From contig VZDJ01007749.1 of assembly GCA_008694505.1 (NCBI GenBank), forward strand, positions 3,872,941 to 3,936,940: a DNA stretch of 64,000 nt, read 5' to 3'. A program made the position numbers and the translations under genes. This DNA is from Cyanoderma ruficeps. Lineage: Eukaryota > Chordata > Aves > Passeriformes > Timaliidae. The notes beneath the pieces are model-generated. The model was not told where the DNA came from. It ran no database searches and was given only the letters and a program-made list of their open reading frames with translations. Shown in pieces: positions 61,901 through 64,000 of the stretch (within the stretch, counting starts at the first letter, position 1; the number at the start of each line of letters is the position of its first letter).

Positions 61901-62516
61901 AGTCGCCGCCAGAGAAAGGCGAATGTCATTGTCTGCTCCGAAATCAGCAGAATTTAAATCCTATTAAATCAATTTATTAGCGCTTAATTTGCATGAAATT
62001 AAATTCGGCCCCTATTCAAGGAGCCGTCACTCCCTTAAATCATCATCACTGAGCATTCCACATGAGCCTAATTAAAATCTCTGCTGGAGCACTGCCCACG
62101 TATTCCCCTGTCACCTCTCAACCTGTGCTTGCCTATTAGAGTCTCACTGCCCGGGGAGACACCTTGTCCCACCCGCCCACATATTACCCCAGTCACACAG
62201 ACACCCCACCTGCCAGCTGGGTGGAGAAAGACCAGAATAGGCTACTTTGTACCCCAAAAGACTCTTTGCACCCCATACTTGGATGCTTGCATGCAGCTGG
62301 TTATGGTTGGATGGTCACACCCCTGAGAGGAAGAGGAGGGGGACATCGATGATGCATCCCCTGAGGGTGACTCGGGTCTCTCAGGAGCACTCACCTCTTT
62401 GATCCTCTGCAGCAGAGGGAGAAGCCAGTCCTTATTCACCTCACAGTGACTGTCCAGGAAGGTCAGGACACCTGCTTTTGCCATGTCTGCCCCTCGGATT
62501 CGGGACCGGATCAGAC
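37748..62516 (-). CDS. GALNT14: GALNT14, polypeptide N-acetylgalactosaminyltransferase 14, 3' ten exons (5' part outside window)
   Basis: Ten minus-strand exons join in frame: 62516-62395, 58063-57976, 57326-57242, 55863-55760, 51407-51281, 48705-48613, 47279-47196, 46061-45917, 38596-38477 and 37906-37748. They total 1127 bases and encode 374 residues plus part of a leading glycine. The enzyme family moves GalNAc from UDP-GalNAc to Ser/Thr in the Golgi lumen, the first step of mucin-type O-glycosylation. Visible family marks are the DSH metal motif, WGGEN, the CSRVGH metal-ligand segment followed by the flexible loop, and a C-terminal ricin-type lectin domain with three CLx/QxW repeats. Choice of paralogue rests on the lectin domain ([27 protein letters not shown]), which fits GALNT14 and not GALNT16 or GALNT2 as I remember them, and on the downstream calpain. 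The type II anchor, stem and first catalytic exons must lie right of the window. Confidence 0.96.
38477..38596 (-). CDS. GALNT14: GALNT14 lectin beta-repeat exon
   Basis: This exon has 120 bases and exactly 40 codons, phase 0 at both ends, with acceptor CTCTTGCAG and donor GTGAGC (plus 38471-38476). It reads [19 protein letters not shown], then [21 protein letters not shown]. It completes the first QxW motif and carries the second repeat's C-L-x motif as CLSV. There is no in-frame start in the exon. It was recognised by splice signals and match to the LCLSV...LFPG region of GALNT14. A 7.3 kb intron separates it from the previous exon. Confidence 0.95.
38597..45916. other. Long GALNT14 intron (7.3 kb)
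   Basis: It separates the lectin alpha-repeat exon from the beta-repeat exon. No further exon is needed, since frame and protein sequence run straight across. Besides the 39.35 kb tandem duplication, nothing distinct is seen. Confidence 0.7.
39346..39388 (+). repeat. Tandem duplication, about 21-22 bp
   Basis: 'aggagcagctgatagtttga' occurs twice in a row in the long GALNT14 intron. Confidence 0.88.
45917..46061 (-). CDS. GALNT14: GALNT14 linker and lectin alpha-repeat exon
   Basis: This exon has 145 bases, with acceptor TTCCCACAG and donor GTAAGA (plus 45911-45916). It encodes the linker ([11 protein letters not shown]), then RQRQSCLES, the C-L-x motif of the first lectin repeat, and [11 protein letters not shown]. 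This exon is the strongest evidence for GALNT14, because IRQRQ-CLES is characteristic of it. An N-S-S glycosylation sequon is present, and use in the Golgi lumen is possible. The Q codon at the end pairs with EW in the next exon to complete the first QxW motif. Confidence 0.95.
46955..47030 (-). mobile_element. Short CR1 3'-end fragment, minus orientation
   Basis: The stretch 'atatcacagaataccctgag' followed by 'ttggaaaggatccccaagga' is the complement of the common avian CR1 3' terminus. Only some 75 bases remain. It sits in the 1.3 kb-scale intron region just past the 3' side of the GALNT14 exon at 47196-47279. Confidence 0.7.
47196..47279 (-). CDS. GALNT14: GALNT14 exon closing the catalytic domain
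   Basis: This exon has 84 bases. The acceptor is CCCACAG. One base completes asparagine, 27 codons follow ([13 protein letters not shown] to [10 protein letters not shown]), and two bases (CG) begin the next codon. The donor reads GTATGG (plus 47190-47195), weaker than the others in this gene. The next exon supplies G, giving Arg where I recall Ser in human. [12 protein letters not shown] marks the end of the catalytic domain and the start of the linker to the lectin domain. Confidence 0.95.
48569..48590 (+). repeat. Perfect 11-bp tandem duplication beside a GALNT14 donor
   Basis: 'gcagggcacag' occurs twice, ending 17 bases from the donor of the exon at 48613-48705, on its intron side. Confidence 0.88.
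48613..48705 (-). CDS. GALNT14: GALNT14 exon near end of catalytic domain ([21 protein letters not shown])
   Basis: This exon has 93 bases, with acceptor CCCCCCCAG and donor GTAAGG (plus 48607-48612). It has 30 full codons between split Lys and Asn codons. The AEVWMDE and QYYYAAR segments are typical of the group. The 3' half is unusually GC- and CpG-rich for this window and encodes an Ala/Gly-rich run ([10 protein letters not shown]). An 11-bp tandem duplication lies in the intron at 48569-48590, just past the donor. Confidence 0.96.
49769..49786 (+). repeat. (CT)n microsatellite
   Basis: Nine CT units lie in the GALNT14 intron between the exons at 48705 and 51281. Confidence 0.9.
51281..51407 (-). 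CDS. GALNT14: GALNT14 exon with third metal ligand and flexible loop
   Basis: This exon has 127 bases, with acceptor CTCTTACAG and donor GTAAGT (plus 51275-51280). It has 41 full codons between split Glu and Lys codons. It encodes [12 protein letters not shown], then [14 protein letters not shown] and FPEGNANTY. In the family the His of VGH is the third Mn2+ ligand, and the FRKKHP...G stretch is the loop that opens and closes over the sugar donor. All key residues are intact. Confidence 0.97.
55760..55863 (-). CDS. GALNT14: GALNT14 catalytic-domain exon with WGGEN motif
   Basis: This exon has 104 bases, with acceptor TTCTTCAG and donor GTGAGT (plus 55754-55759). One base completes lysine, 34 codons follow, and the last base begins the glutamate of GGENFE. 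It encodes [13 protein letters not shown] and MDIWGGENF. The W-G-G-E-N segment is the family's UDP-GalNAc binding and catalytic signature. The Trp corresponds to the mobile active-site Trp described for GalNAc-T2 (established for that paralogue, inferred here). Confidence 0.97.
57242..57326 (-). CDS. GALNT14: GALNT14 catalytic-domain exon ([18 protein letters not shown])
   Basis: This exon has 85 bases, with acceptor GTTTTAG and donor GTAAGT (plus 57236-57241). Two bases complete the glycine from the previous exon. Twenty-seven full codons follow ([11 protein letters not shown] to DPTEPI), then two bases of a lysine codon. The FDW...W pattern is strongly conserved in GalNAc-transferases of the T2/T14/T16 group. 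The intron before it is only 649 bases. Confidence 0.96.
57976..58063 (-). CDS. GALNT14: GALNT14 catalytic-domain exon ([15 protein letters not shown])
   Basis: This exon has 88 bases, with acceptor TTTGCAG and donor GTAAGT (plus 57970-57975). It begins in phase 0 with [11 protein letters not shown] and ends one base into a glycine codon of the LRGG turn. It lies in the second half of the catalytic domain, between the metal-binding DSH and the FDW segment. The C-terminal part reads [12 protein letters not shown], which looks closer to the GALNT16/GALNT2 type than to the human GALNT14 sequence as I recall it. Confidence 0.95.
61955..62085. promoter_or_regulatory. Candidate conserved regulatory element with octamer motif
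   Basis: An AT-rich, low-repeat stretch has a perfect POU octamer ATTTGCAT (61987-61994) among several ATTAAA and TTAATTT words, and a CCTAATTAAAAT homeobox-type site near 62070. It lies 300-400 bases on the intron side of the DSH exon. Conservation is not shown, so this is inference from composition and motifs. Confidence 0.35.
62395..62516 (-). CDS. GALNT14: GALNT14 exon with the DSH metal-binding motif (first exon in window)
   Basis: This exon has 122 bases. It starts after an ACAG acceptor, adds two bases to a split Gly codon, and ends in phase 0 at KE before a GTGAGT donor (plus 62389-62394). It encodes 40 residues, including RSRIRGAD and [11 protein letters not shown]. The DSH codons occupy 62446-62454. 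In this family the Asp and His of DxH bind Mn2+ and the UDP diphosphate. The preceding exon, with the LVDDFS segment, was not found in the remaining 1.5 kb to the right, so it lies outside. Confidence 0.96.
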
Positions 62517-64000
62517 CTGTTCAGGGACGCACCGTATCAGCTGCTGTCCAGATGGCTGGGTAACATCCCCAGCCTCCTCCACCTGTGCTTCTCCTGGGTT
62601 CTAACCTGCCTAAATACCACCCAGATAAAACATGGCCCAGGTTCACTGTCTCCTTTTCCAGTGCTGCAAGGTATGCCAAGCATTTTCTAAGATTCCCAAA
62701 GATATAAATGGCTCCACCAAGGTTACTGATTTATGGCATTTATGCCAATATGTAGTTTGCCCAATTACTTCTGCTGTCACCTTCTGGGACAAAACATGAC
62801 TCAAAATGCTTTCATGACCCTCTCCAGGCAACAAATCTAATGCAGATGTGAGACAGTGGGGAATGGGACAGAAAAGTTGAGAGTGGGAACACCTTGTGCC
62901 AGAATCAAGCTTTTCTCAGACTATCAACTTTTTCCTACTGTGACCCCTTCTGTGTCCCAGTGACCCCCAGATCTCTCCCCCACCCTGGAAGCACTACTGA
63001 TGGGCTCAATGGGAATGTATTTTTCACAAAGAGGATTGACTTTTCAAGGTGCTTGACTTATCAGGGCCATGTTGTTGAATTTAGAATCATTTAGAGATGA
63101 AAGTGGATTGCTTCATGCATTTGTGAGAAAGAAAAATGAAAAAGGAGTATGGTCATGAAAAGTAGCTGCACACATGGATTTCACACTAGACTCTTCGGCA
63201 AGATCACTGCTCTTAAAGATGCCCTGCTCCTACTTAGGCAGGTTAACCAGCTTTCCAACACTTCTTCTGCCTGCAGCAGATGTTCAAGGGAACCATGGCA
63301 TAAGAAAGGAGAGGGTTTGCTGGCAAACAAGAGGAGACACAGGTGACTCAAGGCGAGCAAAACTTCTTTATGAAGGAGAAACAGTGGCAATACAAGGGGA
63401 CATATGGGCAGACAAAGAGAGACAGGATTTCAGGGAGCAGTCATACATCAGGTTCATGCAGGAGGTCACTGACTTTCATACTAAAATTCCCTAGGGGAAA
63501 GGGGTTAAGAAACAACCTCTGAGCAGGAGAGGGAACACGTGAACAAAGCCTGGAGCATCCAGCATTTGCCAACGTCTCCTCCTGCAATGCAGACTTGTCC
63601 CTGTATCTCTCTCTGTGACTCCTAAGATCTTGTGTGTAGGTATGTTCTTCTTCATACACCCCTGGCCTTCCCAAATCCTGGAAGCCCCTGGGGGATACAG
63701 TTTAAGTGATGTACTCAGCAAGGTAAGGTTGAGTTCCCCACACCGATTTATAGAGCACCAATAACTGCAGGTCTACCAGCTCCTGGAGATGAGCACACAC
63801 ATACCCCCATAACACAGGAGAGAAAGGTGAGAAGGAGGTGCAGGTTTATGGAGATCTCCCTTACTCTCCTGCCAAAGCAGGAATGTCTCTAACACCCATG
63901 GGGCCTGATGCCACTCTGTCACCAGACCTGCAGAGCTGAAACTCTCTGCAGAAAGAAGCCACAGAGAAAAGAACCTTCTCCACACCTCAGTCTCCTCAAC
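62517..64000. other. Part of the GALNT14 intron upstream of the DSH exon
   Basis: Nothing beyond the acceptor is recognised. The preceding exon, expected to encode the LVDDFS region, is not in these 1.5 kb. Confidence 0.6.

Larger units (their letters stand above)
55864..62394. other. GALNT14 introns between exons at 55863 and 62395
   Basis: This span holds introns of about 1.4, 0.65 and 4.3 kb. The largest contains the longest open frame of the window (61029-61601, plus strand), which looks non-coding, and an AT-rich candidate regulatory stretch at 61955-62085. No duplicated copy of the 57976-58063 exon was noticed. Confidence 0.6.

Noticed and set aside
1..64000. Search for an undescribed system such as a gene cluster, array or unusual RNA
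   Set aside because: Reading both strands showed only two known vertebrate genes, common avian repeats and ordinary non-coding DNA. Nothing supports a novel system.

Overview
The window is vertebrate nuclear DNA, most likely from a bird and perhaps a songbird. The coding sequence is split into small exons with GT-AG splice sites. It is separated by kilobases of non-coding DNA and accompanied by 3' fragments of CR1 LINEs and two long-terminal-repeat-like elements of a kind common in bird genomes. No tRNA, rRNA, CRISPR array or bacterial-type operon is visible. Species and chromosome cannot be read from the sequence.

Two genes are supported, both on the minus strand. From about 62.5 kb down to 37.7 kb lie ten exons that join in frame into the last 374 residues of a polypeptide N-acetylgalactosaminyltransferase. 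The product matches GALNT14. It runs from just before the Asp-Ser-His metal motif of the catalytic domain to the stop codon after the third lectin repeat. The N-terminal exons (membrane anchor, stem, first half of the catalytic domain) lie beyond the right edge. Every junction keeps frame and every intron has GT-AG ends.

About 30 kb downstream, at 7367-7615, is the first coding exon of a calpain. Its product is most like CAPN13, which also lies downstream of GALNT14 on the same strand in mammals. The remaining CAPN13 exons are expected beyond the left edge, because none could be found in the 7.3 kb to its left.

The rest is intronic or intergenic: CR1 fragments near 0.9-1.3, 13.0-13.3 and 47.0 kb, LTR-like copies near 15.0-15.5 and 33.3-33.9 kb, A-rich tracts (two contain an ambiguous base), short tandem repeats, and a few AT-rich stretches that look like candidate conserved non-coding elements. 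GALNT14 starts mucin-type O-glycosylation in the Golgi and CAPN13 is a cytosolic cysteine-protease family member. They share conserved neighbourhood, not a known pathway. I found no convincing sign of an undescribed system.
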